Assembly: GCF_042219825.1 (NCBI RefSeq)
Contig: NZ_JBHJHQ010000009.1
Coordinates: 227,639 to 291,638, forward strand
Direction of reading: 5' to 3'
DNA: 64,000 bases
Source of the DNA: JBHJHP01 sp042219825
Lineage (GTDB): Bacteria; Bacteroidota; Bacteroidia; Bacteroidales; UBA5342
Shown: positions 44,385-54,004 of the stretch, piece after piece
Layout of the letters: each line of letters opens with the position of its first letter
How positions within the stretch are numbered: the stretch's first letter is position 1
The notes under the pieces: model-generated
The model's input: only the letters and a program-made list of their open reading frames with translations
Databases searched by the model: none
Told to the model about the DNA's origin: nothing
Position numbers and translations under genes: made by a program

Positions 44385-45686
44385 TTAAACTGAATTCTCA
44401 ACATTGCTAAATGCCATTCCTTTCTCTTTCCTTTTTCTCCAGTAGTTTGCCAGAAGCGACCCCGAAATATTCATCCATGGACTAAAAATTGCTGATGCCA
44501 GACCAACCGTGGCCAGTTTTCCCATTACACCGGCAAGTCCTGTGGCCATTCCTCCATTCTGTAGCCCTACTTCCAGGGCAACAGTCCGGCAGGAATCTTT
44601 ATCCAGTCCGAGGGCTCTGCTTATTAAATATCCAAACGAATAACCCAATGAGTTGTGCATGACAGAAGCCAGCAACATGAATATCCCTATAGCCAGAATA
44701 TTATCACGGCTTGCTGCCGTTGTTACCAGCGTGAAATAAACGATGCCAAACATGGATAGCTTCGGCATTAATTTACCTAGTTTAGGAATTACCAGGGTCA
44801 GATGATAATACATCTTGCCGGCGATTACTGCACCAGCCAGAAAATTTAGTAATTCCGCAATTCTCATCATGTCCGGAGATAAGCTCCTTGCCATTAATTT
44901 CCAGAGCACAACGCTATTTGCAATTATCCAGAAAACAGCAATCCCAAATGCAATATTCAACCGTTTGGAAACTGTTTTATCAAGCCTATTATAAGCATCA
45001 TACAACATGGCGGCACCAATAGGCACAATTACTATTTTAATGATTTGTATGCACATGTCCCAGAAATTAATCTCAATGTAGGTGCCTGCTAACAGTTTCA
45101 TCATAAACGGTGTCATAATGGGTGCCAGTAAAGTGGCTACTGCTGTCAACGTCACTGAAAGTGTAAGGTTGGCATTTGCAAGGTAAACCATAACATTTGA
45201 AGCAAGTCCGCTTGAACATGAGCCGATCAGGATAACACCTGCAGCAATTTCCGGTTCAAAATTAAAAACTCGGGTTAACATATAACCGGTTAGGGGCATA
45301 ATCGAAAACTGGCAGATAATACCGACCAAAACGCCTTTACCCATGGTTCGGATCCCGGTAAAATCTTTCAGGCTCATTTGTGTACCCATGCCGAACATCA
45401 CGACCTGGATGACTATCAGGATCACCCATTTATTTCGTAAATCAAAATCTCCCCATTTAAGAAAAGCAGAAGGATACATCAGGCCACAAACGATAGCGGC
45501 AATAATCCATGCGGTATATTGATACGGCTTTAAGACTTTGACGGACCCCATTCCAAACGCAAGCAACACTGACGCTGCAACAGCAGCCGGAGCCAGAAAT
45601 GAATCCCACTTAAACAGAAAAGTCAGTGCAATAATTAAAATGGAAATAAAACCTGTTATCAGACTAACCCTCTGTAATTTTTCCAT
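44385..45686 (-). CDS. Bile acid:sodium symporter (BASS) family transporter
   Basis: 433 aa with about ten or more hydrophobic segments, longer than typical BASS proteins because of extra N-terminal helices. GSCSSGLASNVM (about 155-166) and VALEVGLQNGG near residue 370 match the two crossover sodium-site regions of the family. BASS carriers move organic anions such as bile acids, pantoate and 2-keto acids with Na+. It starts 2 nt after the stop of the racemase-like gene, so the two form an operon. In this locus a sugar acid or keto acid derived from pectin is a reasonable guess. Confidence 0.86.
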   Translation of the reverse strand: MEKLQRVSLITGFISILIIALTFLFKWDSFLAPAAVAASVLLAFGMGSVKVLKPYQYTAWIIAAIVCGLMYPSAFLKWGDFDLRNKWVILIVIQVVMFGMGTQMSLKDFTGIRTMGKGVLVGIICQFSIMPLTGYMLTRVFNFEPEIAAGVILIGSCSSGLASNVMVYLANANLTLSVTLTAVATLLAPIMTPFMMKLLAGTYIEINFWDMCIQIIKIVIVPIGAAMLYDAYNRLDKTVSKRLNIAFGIAVFWIIANSVVLWKLMARSLSPDMMRIAELLNFLAGAVIAGKMYYHLTLVIPKLGKLMPKLSMFGIVYFTLVTTAASRDNILAIGIFMLLASVMHNSLGYSFGYLISRALGLDKDSCRTVALEVGLQNGGMATGLAGVMGKLATVGLASAIFSPWMNISGSLLANYWRKRKEKGMAFSNVENSV

Positions 45687-45688
45687 TG

Positions 45689-46351
45689 TTATAAAATATT
45701 TGCAAGGTGTTCCATGGCAAGTTCAGGACTTGTAAGTATGGGAACTTTTTTATCTTCTTCAGAAAGTTGTGAAACGACACGTGCCATTGAGGCCTGAGCC
45801 AATAAAATGACATCAACTTCCTCTGATAATTCTTTTAGGGCTTGAGCCACTTTTTCGTCGTGAATTTCAGGGTTCCCTCCCATTAAGGCATCGAATGCAC
45901 CTTCGCAGAGCTTTGACGTCAGCTCAATTTCTTTATTGGCAACAACCGCCCTTCGTCTTACCAAATCGCTGGTGGGTTCAAGGGTGGTCGACAAGGTGGC
46001 AATGACTCCTATTTTGGCTCCCATCTGAATGGCTTTATCTGCCATAGGTTGATCAACTCTTAATACAGGAACTTTAGACACAAGCGCTGAAGTTTCAACA
46101 GCAGGCCCAATGGATGAACAGGTAACCAGAATATAATCTGCACCTGCAGCTTCGGCTGAACCTACATAATCCACCACACGACGGGATGTGTCAGGCGTTA
46201 ACTCACCTCTTTCAATGGTAAGTTTGATTAGGCTGTCATCCACAATATTAAAAACTTTCAGATCTTTTCCTGCAAAATATTTGTCAATCAGTTCCTGAAA
46301 AACCGGTACCAGGGTAGCTGATGTATGAATTAATCCAAGTCGTTTAGTCAT
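45689..46351 (-). CDS. Asp/Glu/hydantoin racemase-family protein lacking the second catalytic cysteine
   Basis: 220 aa. The first-half motif VTCSSIGPA keeps cysteine C78, but the equivalent second-half motif reads LLAQASMARV (184-193) with no cysteine. True racemases of this family use two cysteines as paired acid and base. A single-cysteine member is more like a decarboxylase, an isomerase or a one-sided proton-transfer enzyme. No signal peptide. It forms an operon with the BASS transporter. The reaction is unknown; a role on a 2-hydroxy or 2-carboxy acid taken up by the transporter is inference. Confidence 0.85.
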   Translation of the reverse strand: MTKRLGLIHTSATLVPVFQELIDKYFAGKDLKVFNIVDDSLIKLTIERGELTPDTSRRVVDYVGSAEAAGADYILVTCSSIGPAVETSALVSKVPVLRVDQPMADKAIQMGAKIGVIATLSTTLEPTSDLVRRRAVVANKEIELTSKLCEGAFDALMGGNPEIHDEKVAQALKELSEEVDVILLAQASMARVVSQLSEEDKKVPILTSPELAMEHLANIL

Positions 46352-46429
46352 TCCTGCTGTTTAAAATTAGCGTTGTTTGTAAAAATAATAAATCCTGTTA
46401 CGATAAGCCATCAGACATCTTTTATCCCC

Positions 46430-47560
46430 TTACTTAATTTTCGATTCTTCCGTTGATTTAAATTGCAAATCACTCTTCCCAATATCCTTGGATGTGGCAA
46501 GTGCGATACCGCGGTTGCCGAGTTTATCCACTGCATTATAAAAATGATAAACAATGCCGTCATGATAAATCACATAGGCTTTATGCGCAAAAAGGTTATC
46601 ATAGTTTTCCGATGGCTCTATCAAACGGGGACCGGTCCAGTCCGTCCAGTTAACCAGATCAAAGGAACAGGCAAAATTATTATACACAACTGTTTTACCT
46701 TCCGGCCAGTAAGCCCTGAAATAAAACATCACATAAATGTCACCAATTTTCTGAAATACTGCGTCGCCGGTAATGCCTTTATGGTGGTTCATCATGGGTT
46801 GCTTTCCGTATCGTTTCCAGTTGACCATGTCATCGGACACTGCCATGCTGATGCGCTCTGCACCACGCGCAGGATTAATACTGTCTCCACGTGCATTGTA
46901 ATACATCAGGAATTTATAGCCTGTCAACTTCTCCTTGTCTTCGATCACAAAACTTTTATACATGGTACTGTTGTCGTACCATCGCGCATCTTCATCGGTT
47001 GGCATAAGCACCGGTTTCCCTAATGTTTGCCATATGTGTTGTGTTGCAGGATCTTTTTCTGTAAATGCCATGCTGATGGATAACAAACCGCTTTCGTATC
47101 CACTGGAAGCACCCCCAAAATAACTCATCCAGTATTTACCATCATATTTCTGGATGGCGTAATCTCCACCCCAATCGTAATCAATTAAAGACGGGTAACC
47201 GGCTTTCTGATTATAGTCCCAGTCGGTAGAATCGGAAAACTCCAGAATTTTTCCTTTCAGATCCCAGTGAATAAGGTCGTCGCTGGTTGCCAGATGCGTC
47301 TCGTAACCTCGTCCGTCAAAAACTATGTAAGTCATCACCCATCTATTATCCTTCCTGAAAATAGTTGGACAGTCCATTTTGTATTTGTTGCTGTCAGGTA
47401 CCAGTATCAGTCCGTATTTATATGGTGTTTTTACGGTTTCATAGATCTTCTGCATCTTTGCCGGTGTCACTATTTTGGGCAAATCCGCCTTTTTCTCCGG
47501 GACTTTACAAGCCACTAAAACTATTGCCACACATACAGAAAGTACTACAATCCTCTTCAT
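46430..47560 (-). CDS. Five-bladed beta-propeller glycosidase (GH43/GH130-like)
   Basis: 376 aa lipoprotein (signal ending LVAC, Cys18). It is made of repeated propeller blades: DCPTIFRKDNRWVMTYIVFDG, WDLKGKILEF, WMSYFGGASSGYESG, WKRYGKQPMM and DGIVYHFYNAV. The repeated DDLIHWD/DDMVNWK/FDLVNWT motifs are typical of GH43-, GH32- and GH130-type enzymes. The exact family and linkage cannot be told; GH43-like arabinofuranosidase or galactosidase activity on pectin side chains fits the locus. Last gene of the SusCD operon, 2 nt after the GH78 stop. Confidence 0.75.
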   Translation of the reverse strand: MKRIVVLSVCVAIVLVACKVPEKKADLPKIVTPAKMQKIYETVKTPYKYGLILVPDSNKYKMDCPTIFRKDNRWVMTYIVFDGRGYETHLATSDDLIHWDLKGKILEFSDSTDWDYNQKAGYPSLIDYDWGGDYAIQKYDGKYWMSYFGGASSGYESGLLSISMAFTEKDPATQHIWQTLGKPVLMPTDEDARWYDNSTMYKSFVIEDKEKLTGYKFLMYYNARGDSINPARGAERISMAVSDDMVNWKRYGKQPMMNHHKGITGDAVFQKIGDIYVMFYFRAYWPEGKTVVYNNFACSFDLVNWTDWTGPRLIEPSENYDNLFAHKAYVIYHDGIVYHFYNAVDKLGNRGIALATSKDIGKSDLQFKSTEESKIK

Positions 47561-47562
47561 GC

Positions 47563-50337
47563 CTATTTCCTGATTTTAAATATATATCTGCCTGAACCAA
47601 TCTTATACGTTGGCTTATCTTCTGAAGTTCCGGTTGTTTCGGGGACAACGCCATTTTCAGGTTTAATCCGAACCTCTCCTTCGAAAGGTAAAATGACCGT
47701 TGCTGAAGTATTAAACGGTATTTCAACGGTTAATGTAAAACTGCTGCCATCCTGCTGCCACTCACTTTTTATGGTACCGTATGGTGATTCATAACTTGTT
47801 TTCACATACGATATGCTATCGATTACATCTGGTTTGATCACAATTGATTTATATCCCACCGATGATTTATCCTGACCAATACCACCCAGCCCTGCGTAGA
47901 ACCATTCCATCAGATGCCCCAGCATCAAATGGTTCATGGATTTGATATCCAGCGCCTGCCACGATTCCGTTAACGAAGTGGCTCCTTTTTTCAGTTGGTA
48001 AGCATAACCCGGCACATCATCCCGGTTATTCATCTGATACAATAATTCAGAAGCACCATATTTTGTCAATGCATCCACCAGGTAATGAAATCCAATATCA
48101 CCGGCTGTCAGACTATAATTATCGGCCATAATGGTTTTTAATAGATTTTTAAATACGGCTTGCTCGTCGCCATTTGGCACCAATCCCAGACTCAAAGGCA
48201 TGGCCAAGGCTGTCTGACTGGCAGTGGCATATATCCTGGTTTCTGTATTGTAGAAAGTGTTGTTAAATGCGCTTTTGATGTGACTGGCTAAATCACTGTA
48301 TGCTGCTTCATCTTCCTTTTTTCCAAGTTCTGCGGCAATTTCTGACATAAGTACTGCAGCGTAATAATATGTTGCAGTAGCCACCAGAGGGACCGGTGTT
48401 AACTGAACAAATCCTGGTGTATTGGGTCCTATATCGTACCAGTCTCCCAGGCCGTGGGACAGGATATCATCTGAAGCTTTACTGCTTAAATAATTCATGT
48501 AAGCCTGCATCATCGGCCATGCTTTTTGCATCACAGTCGGATCACCGTACCATTTATAAATCATCCATGGCATGGTAATAGAGGCACTTCCCCATTCGGG
48601 CGAATCACGAAATGCTGTATCGTAATATTCAAAATTAATATATTCCGGAACGATAGAAGGAACCAGACCTTTAGCTGTCTGTGCATCCATCATATCATTG
48701 GTCAGCTTTGCGTATAGAGGATACATGTCAAAATTGAAATGAACACTTTCACCCATTAAATGCGTTTGTTCCAGCCATCCCAGTTTTTCGCGGGTTGGGC
48801 AATCGGTCATCACACTCTGAATATTGCTTTTAATACCCCAGTTTATAAGTGCGAAAATGCGGTTAAACAAATCGTTGGAACAATCAAACATGCCAACCTG
48901 AGGTGCATCACCACGTGTATGCAATGCCTTTAACACTTTTATTTTAGGCAGACCCGGATCATCATTAGAAGAATCGGGCTGAGCACCAACAACCTGTACG
49001 TATCTGAAGCCATAATAACTGAAACGTGGTTGCCAGCTTTCTGTTCCTTTACCATCTAAAATATAAGTGTAATAATAGGGTGAACCTGAACCACGCTGAC
49101 TGACTGTCCCGTTATCTTTCAATACTTCTCCCGGCCATAGTTGCACTTTCTGACCCTCTTTTCCTTCTACTTCCAATGATACAATTCCGGAAGCATTCTG
49201 ACCAAAATCATATACATATACCGAATCATTCAACCTGGTAGTTGAAACCGGATCAAAACTTTGTACAACTTTAACCGGATAATTTTGATCGGATGTTAGT
49301 TTACCTTCAGGGGCCTTAACTAATTTGGCCTTCTGCCAGTTCTGTGCATCAAAACCGGGTTTATTCCAGCCATCTTCTTCCAGGCGTGCATCATAGTCCT
49401 CCCCGCCATAGATGCCGGAATAGGTAATAGGTGAAGGCTTAATTTGCCAATCCGAACCAGATACAATAGTTTGAGATGTACCATTTTTAAAGTTAACCTG
49501 AAGTTTGCAGATCATTTCCGGATAACCATACGCAATTATCAGTTTACGGTATCGCTCGCGATTATTGTAATAGAACCCGTTTCCAACAATTACACCAATG
49601 GCATTATCCCCTGATCTCAGCAAATCCGTCACATTATATGTATTGTATAATACCGTTTTATCGAAATGGGTCCATCCGGGTGTAAGAAAATCATCACCGA
49701 TTTTTTCTCCGTTCAGGTAGGCATCATATTGTCCCAAACCACTTATAAATAACGTTGCAGATTCAATCTCTTTATCCAGGTAAAAGTCATTTCTGAACAT
49801 GGGCACAATTGCCCGTTTCTCAACTTTATTGTGCGATAATTCACCATAACCCGTCACGCCCTCAACCAGCCGATCTTTTTCAGATAACTCTTCAAACCCA
49901 ATCCATTTTGCACCGTTCCAATCTCTGGGTTTAAGCAATCCCATTTGCCACGAACCGATCCTGCTCCAGTCCGATTCGTTACCATATGCATCCCAGACTT
50001 TAACTTTCCAGTAATACGTTTTACCAGATTTTAATTCAGAACCCTCATATCTCACGTTTATGGAATTAACAGATTCAACCCTTCCTGAATTCCAGACATT
50101 GCTGCTGTCCTTATCAAGCAAAGCTTCATCGTCCGACACAAGAATATGATATGATTTTTGCAGATTATTCGATGTTGCAGATTGAACCACCCAACTGAAT
50201 TCAGGATGAACGGTTTCTACACCTAAGGGCTGTTCAAAATGGTTACATGCTGTTTTAACAATATTAAGGCCGGAATCATGACTATTACAGGCCAAGAAAA
50301 GGAATAAAGATGCTATAACAATTATGACTTGTTTCAT
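47563..50337 (-). CDS. GH78 alpha-L-rhamnosidase, lipoprotein
   Basis: 924 aa with lipoprotein signal (FLFLACNS, Cys17). GH78 layout: Fn3-like domain at about 22-130, beta domains (LYNTYNVTDLLRSGDNAIGV), catalytic barrel with SVMTDCPTREKLGW near 510-525 and DWYDIGP, and a C-terminal beta domain (YGTIKSEW). It removes terminal alpha-L-rhamnose. Unlike the leaderless GH78 at 21049-23763 this one is exported and membrane-anchored, so the two probably act in different compartments or on different linkages. It lies in the SusCD operon after the tandem PL1 genes. Confidence 0.92.
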   Translation of the reverse strand: MKQVIIVIASLFLFLACNSHDSGLNIVKTACNHFEQPLGVETVHPEFSWVVQSATSNNLQKSYHILVSDDEALLDKDSSNVWNSGRVESVNSINVRYEGSELKSGKTYYWKVKVWDAYGNESDWSRIGSWQMGLLKPRDWNGAKWIGFEELSEKDRLVEGVTGYGELSHNKVEKRAIVPMFRNDFYLDKEIESATLFISGLGQYDAYLNGEKIGDDFLTPGWTHFDKTVLYNTYNVTDLLRSGDNAIGVIVGNGFYYNNRERYRKLIIAYGYPEMICKLQVNFKNGTSQTIVSGSDWQIKPSPITYSGIYGGEDYDARLEEDGWNKPGFDAQNWQKAKLVKAPEGKLTSDQNYPVKVVQSFDPVSTTRLNDSVYVYDFGQNASGIVSLEVEGKEGQKVQLWPGEVLKDNGTVSQRGSGSPYYYTYILDGKGTESWQPRFSYYGFRYVQVVGAQPDSSNDDPGLPKIKVLKALHTRGDAPQVGMFDCSNDLFNRIFALINWGIKSNIQSVMTDCPTREKLGWLEQTHLMGESVHFNFDMYPLYAKLTNDMMDAQTAKGLVPSIVPEYINFEYYDTAFRDSPEWGSASITMPWMIYKWYGDPTVMQKAWPMMQAYMNYLSSKASDDILSHGLGDWYDIGPNTPGFVQLTPVPLVATATYYYAAVLMSEIAAELGKKEDEAAYSDLASHIKSAFNNTFYNTETRIYATASQTALAMPLSLGLVPNGDEQAVFKNLLKTIMADNYSLTAGDIGFHYLVDALTKYGASELLYQMNNRDDVPGYAYQLKKGATSLTESWQALDIKSMNHLMLGHLMEWFYAGLGGIGQDKSSVGYKSIVIKPDVIDSISYVKTSYESPYGTIKSEWQQDGSSFTLTVEIPFNTSATVILPFEGEVRIKPENGVVPETTGTSEDKPTYKIGSGRYIFKIRK

Positions 50338-50430
50338 TGAGGTTTTCTAAAGACTTTCTATTTCAAGCGCAAACTCATCCTACAAAATGTCAACAATAAA
50401 GAGGATAACCAAATCAACATATAAAAATGC

Positions 50431-52170
50431 CTATTCATCTTCTCCAATCACTCCACCTTTAGCTCCCAGGGTGTCGTAATTATATCGTGAGTCTCTCCAG
50501 TCAATTTTATATCTTGGATTGATCCCGTTGATATACTTTTCAATGTTGGTATAGCCATCACCGTTGCAATCTTTATTGGCATCGGTAGGATCATTAGGAT
50601 CAAGTCCCAGATCTGTATATTTTGCCTCCCAGCAATCCGGCATGCCATCTTTATCGGAATCTTTATAGGATTCGCCTTTATATTCCGGATAACCACCAAC
50701 CTGGGATATATCTGTAATAATTCCAATTTTATAACTATCCGGTGCCAGACGACGGTGTTTGAACTGCGGCACTCCATCAAGACTTACATCATCTGCATAT
50801 TCAATTTTACCGGTTTTTACTTCCCTTGCGATGCGTTGATCCACCGGATCACGTTTTGGCAGCGTTGCACCGGCATTTTCTATCACATAATTAAATGCCT
50901 TTTTTGCAGGCATTATGGTCATAAATGGCATATTCCATGGCCGGTTCCAATAGACCATATCCTTGTATTTGGATATGTCATCGGATAACAATACTTCCTG
51001 ATATGGGTTATCCTTATCAGGAATATCCTCCATTTGTACTCCACCTGCCCAGTTGTCCATGGTAACCTTTTTATTACCCTCAACAATATTCCCATCCACG
51101 AATGCCTTTCCATAAACGCGATGAGTGAGTGTACTTCTGCCAGACTCAGGTTTCAATATCCGGTGACCTACTGGTTTATCAACCGGAGTTGCCGGTCCGG
51201 GTTTATAATAATTATTGATGATGTTGAATTTAGCGGTATAATCACCTCCATCAACTGAACGATGCACCCAGTTGAAAAGCACATTATTAACAAAGTTGAA
51301 GGTTCCGTTCCAGCCAATGGATGGATTTCTTCCGGTATTGTTAGCCCAAAGGTTCCGCATAAACGAACAATTCTCTCCTCCTAAAGTACTTCCAAACGCA
51401 TGATTCCAGGTATCCAGTCCTTCCGAAAAGATGGAATTCTGGATGGTAATATTCACCGTTGGAAGTTTTTCCGCTTTTCTACCTGTTTTGTCATCATACA
51501 TATGCCGGTAAATGGACATATTTTCATCCAGTCCCCAGCTTGCTGATACGTGATCAATCATAATATTTCCAACAGGATTACCCCCAATGGCATCATCACG
51601 TCTACCAACCCAGGTTTCACCTCTTCTGAAGCGCATGTGACGAATGATCACATCGTGTGTATCGATCCAGAAACTTTCACCCGCCAGGCAAATACCATCA
51701 CCCGGTGCTGTTTGTCCGGCAATAGTCACATAAGGTGCACGGACAATAATAGGACGGTCCAAATGTATAATACCGGCCACGTTGAATACTATAATTCTTG
51801 CCCCGCCAGTCTCACAGGCTTCGCGCAATGTTCCCGGTCCGTGATCTTTCAGACTTGTTACGGTAATCACTTTACCGCCCCGTCCACCATAGGTATACAT
51901 TCCTCCACCTTCGGCTCCCGGAAATGCCGGAATTTTTGCCTGTGGCAGATCGCTTGGTCTACCTGCCCAGGGAATATACGGTCTGCCTTCGGCTGCTTCC
52001 TTTTCAACGATTGGTAAAGCTTTTTCCCACGCTTTATCCGATAATTCGTATGTCTTTTGAATTAATTCAACTGATTTCTTTTTTACATCATCCGGGATAT
52101 CCGGATATTGTGCTTTTACCCCTGCTATTCCAAATAATACCATTGCGAGTACTAAACTACATTTTTTCAT
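50431..52170 (-). CDS. PL1-family pectate lyase (second of a tandem pair)
   Basis: 579 aa with a signal peptide (cut near VKAQ). After a helical N-terminal stretch, the beta-helix begins PAFPGAEGGGMYTYGGRGGK and contains IIRHMRFRRGETWVG and NIMIDHVSASWGLDE. The C-terminus has DSDKDGMPDCWEAKY and NKDCNGDGYTN, calcium-binding thrombospondin-3/dockerin-like loops. PL1 lyases cut polygalacturonate by Ca-dependent beta-elimination, giving unsaturated oligomers for the GH105. No T9SS tail, so periplasmic or surface location via another route. It shares a 33-residue identical run (186-218) with the next gene, evidence for recent duplication. Confidence 0.92.
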   Translation of the reverse strand: MKKCSLVLAMVLFGIAGVKAQYPDIPDDVKKKSVELIQKTYELSDKAWEKALPIVEKEAAEGRPYIPWAGRPSDLPQAKIPAFPGAEGGGMYTYGGRGGKVITVTSLKDHGPGTLREACETGGARIIVFNVAGIIHLDRPIIVRAPYVTIAGQTAPGDGICLAGESFWIDTHDVIIRHMRFRRGETWVGRRDDAIGGNPVGNIMIDHVSASWGLDENMSIYRHMYDDKTGRKAEKLPTVNITIQNSIFSEGLDTWNHAFGSTLGGENCSFMRNLWANNTGRNPSIGWNGTFNFVNNVLFNWVHRSVDGGDYTAKFNIINNYYKPGPATPVDKPVGHRILKPESGRSTLTHRVYGKAFVDGNIVEGNKKVTMDNWAGGVQMEDIPDKDNPYQEVLLSDDISKYKDMVYWNRPWNMPFMTIMPAKKAFNYVIENAGATLPKRDPVDQRIAREVKTGKIEYADDVSLDGVPQFKHRRLAPDSYKIGIITDISQVGGYPEYKGESYKDSDKDGMPDCWEAKYTDLGLDPNDPTDANKDCNGDGYTNIEKYINGINPRYKIDWRDSRYNYDTLGAKGGVIGEDE

Positions 52171-52239
52171 GTTTTATATTTTTATCAAAATTATTGCTAC
52201 GAAAAGTTATCTTAAAGAACCTCCCATATCATGATTTAT

Positions 52240-53940
52240 TTACTTTTTTTCTACTCCGCCTTTTTCAGACAATGTATCGTGATTATTTTTTAAATCTGTC
52301 CAGTCGATTTTCGTATTTGGATCAATTCCATTGATGTATCCTTCTATATTGGTATAACCATCACCATTCATATCTCCGTTAGCATCAGATGCATCTTTGG
52401 GGTTCAAACCATACTTTTTTTCATAATTATCAGGCATACCGTCCATGTCACTATCTTTTCTTGGCTTTCCTTTATATTCAGGATACCCGCCAACCTGTCT
52501 GATATCAGTTATGATACCATGTTTGTAAGAATCACGTCCAAGACGTCTGTGTTCAAACTGATAGAGGGAATCTATCACTGTATAATTATCCAAATCTACT
52601 TTGTTGTCCCTGACCTGTTTTATGATCCGTAAGTCAACAGGGTCTCTTTTTGGCAATGTAGCTCCAGCATTATTCAAGACCACCTCATAAGCATCCTTCG
52701 CAGATAACAAATTTACATGTGGCATGTCAAACCGTTTGTTCCACCTTATCTGCGGTAAAAATTCTCCTGCATCCTCCATCCCTTCAATCTGAATACCCTT
52801 CCAGTTGTCGTTGGTAATATCAGGATAACCTTCCATGATGTTACCTTCCACCCACACTTTTCCATATATTTTTGTTCCTTCCACCACATATCGGGATTCC
52901 GGTTTTATCAGCCTATGACCAACCGGGGCATTTTTCGGAGTTGCCGGACCGGGTTTATAGTAATTATTAATAATATTATATCGTGAACTGTAATCTCCGC
53001 CATCAACTGTTCGGTGGTCCCAGTTATAGATCACATTATTGACCAGGTTAAAGGTACCATTCATTCCAACGGACGGATTTCGCGCAGTATTGTTAGCCCA
53101 AAGATTTCTTGTAAACATACAGTTTTGTCCTCCAAGAGTACTTCCAAACGCATGGCCATATGTATCCAGCGCTTCAGAAAAGATACTATTCTGTATGGTA
53201 ATATTAATGGTAGAATACTTATGTCTTGTTGCTTTGGGGTTATTAGGCGCATCGGTGAACATATGACGGTACAAAGTCATATTTTCATCCAGTCCCCAGG
53301 ATGCTGACACATGATCAATCATAATATTTCCAACGGGATTTCCACCAATAGCATCGTCTCTCCTTCCTACCCACGTATCTCCTCTCCTGAATCGCATATG
53401 CCTTATCACCACATCATGTGTATTCACAAGAAACGATTCCCCAGCAACACACACGCCATCACCCGGTGCCGTTTGTCCTGCAATGGTGATGTAAGGTGCA
53501 TTTATGTTTATGGGTCTTTTAAGTTTAATAATTCCGGCCACATTAAATACTACTATCCTGGCACCTCCCTGATCACAGGCCTCCCGTAGTGTTCCCGGAC
53601 CACTGTCTTCGAGACTGGTAACCACATAAACCTTACCACCACGACCACCAAAACTGTACATACCACCACCCTCAGCTCCCGGGAAAGCCGGAATGTCTGC
53701 CTGCGGTAAATCATCTGAACGACGTGCCCACTGGTTGTAAACTTTATAGTTTTGCATGTCCTTATAAATAACCGGCCACGCTTTGTCCCAGACCTTCTGA
53801 TCCAGGCTGTCCCAAACCCTATTTAATGAATCCACTGTCGACTGCACTTTACTCATATCAGGATACTGAGCAAGCAGATTAACAGATAAACTCAGCATGA
53901 AAATAGCTACAATGCCGGTTTGAACCTTTTTAATACTCAT
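52240..53940 (-). CDS. PL1-family pectate lyase (first of a tandem pair)
   Basis: 566 aa with a signal peptide (cut near LLAQ). Same architecture as the following paralogue: beta-helix starting PAFPGAEGGGMYSFGGRGGK, VIRHMRFRRGDTWVG, a long identical core at about 189-221 and C-terminal calcium-loop region DSDMDGMPDNYEKKYG. Basic residues RFRRG are kept, as expected for substrate carboxylate binding and proton abstraction in PL1. It should degrade homogalacturonan. A 69-nt gap separates it from its paralogue. The N-terminal 75 residues and C-terminal region differ most between the two, suggesting diverged targeting or specificity. Confidence 0.92.
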   Translation of the reverse strand: MSIKKVQTGIVAIFMLSLSVNLLAQYPDMSKVQSTVDSLNRVWDSLDQKVWDKAWPVIYKDMQNYKVYNQWARRSDDLPQADIPAFPGAEGGGMYSFGGRGGKVYVVTSLEDSGPGTLREACDQGGARIVVFNVAGIIKLKRPININAPYITIAGQTAPGDGVCVAGESFLVNTHDVVIRHMRFRRGDTWVGRRDDAIGGNPVGNIMIDHVSASWGLDENMTLYRHMFTDAPNNPKATRHKYSTINITIQNSIFSEALDTYGHAFGSTLGGQNCMFTRNLWANNTARNPSVGMNGTFNLVNNVIYNWDHRTVDGGDYSSRYNIINNYYKPGPATPKNAPVGHRLIKPESRYVVEGTKIYGKVWVEGNIMEGYPDITNDNWKGIQIEGMEDAGEFLPQIRWNKRFDMPHVNLLSAKDAYEVVLNNAGATLPKRDPVDLRIIKQVRDNKVDLDNYTVIDSLYQFEHRRLGRDSYKHGIITDIRQVGGYPEYKGKPRKDSDMDGMPDNYEKKYGLNPKDASDANGDMNGDGYTNIEGYINGIDPNTKIDWTDLKNNHDTLSEKGGVEKK

Positions 53941-54004
53941 TGTTCTTGTTTTATATTTCGGATATAGATTCTGAAATCACGCTGGTTTTAAACAACCCGC
54001 GTAT

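Noticed and set aside
46463..47023. 186-codon open frame antisense to the propeller glycosidase gene
   Set aside because: The opposite strand encodes a clear lipoprotein glycosidase; the antisense frame has no recognisable domain or promoter.
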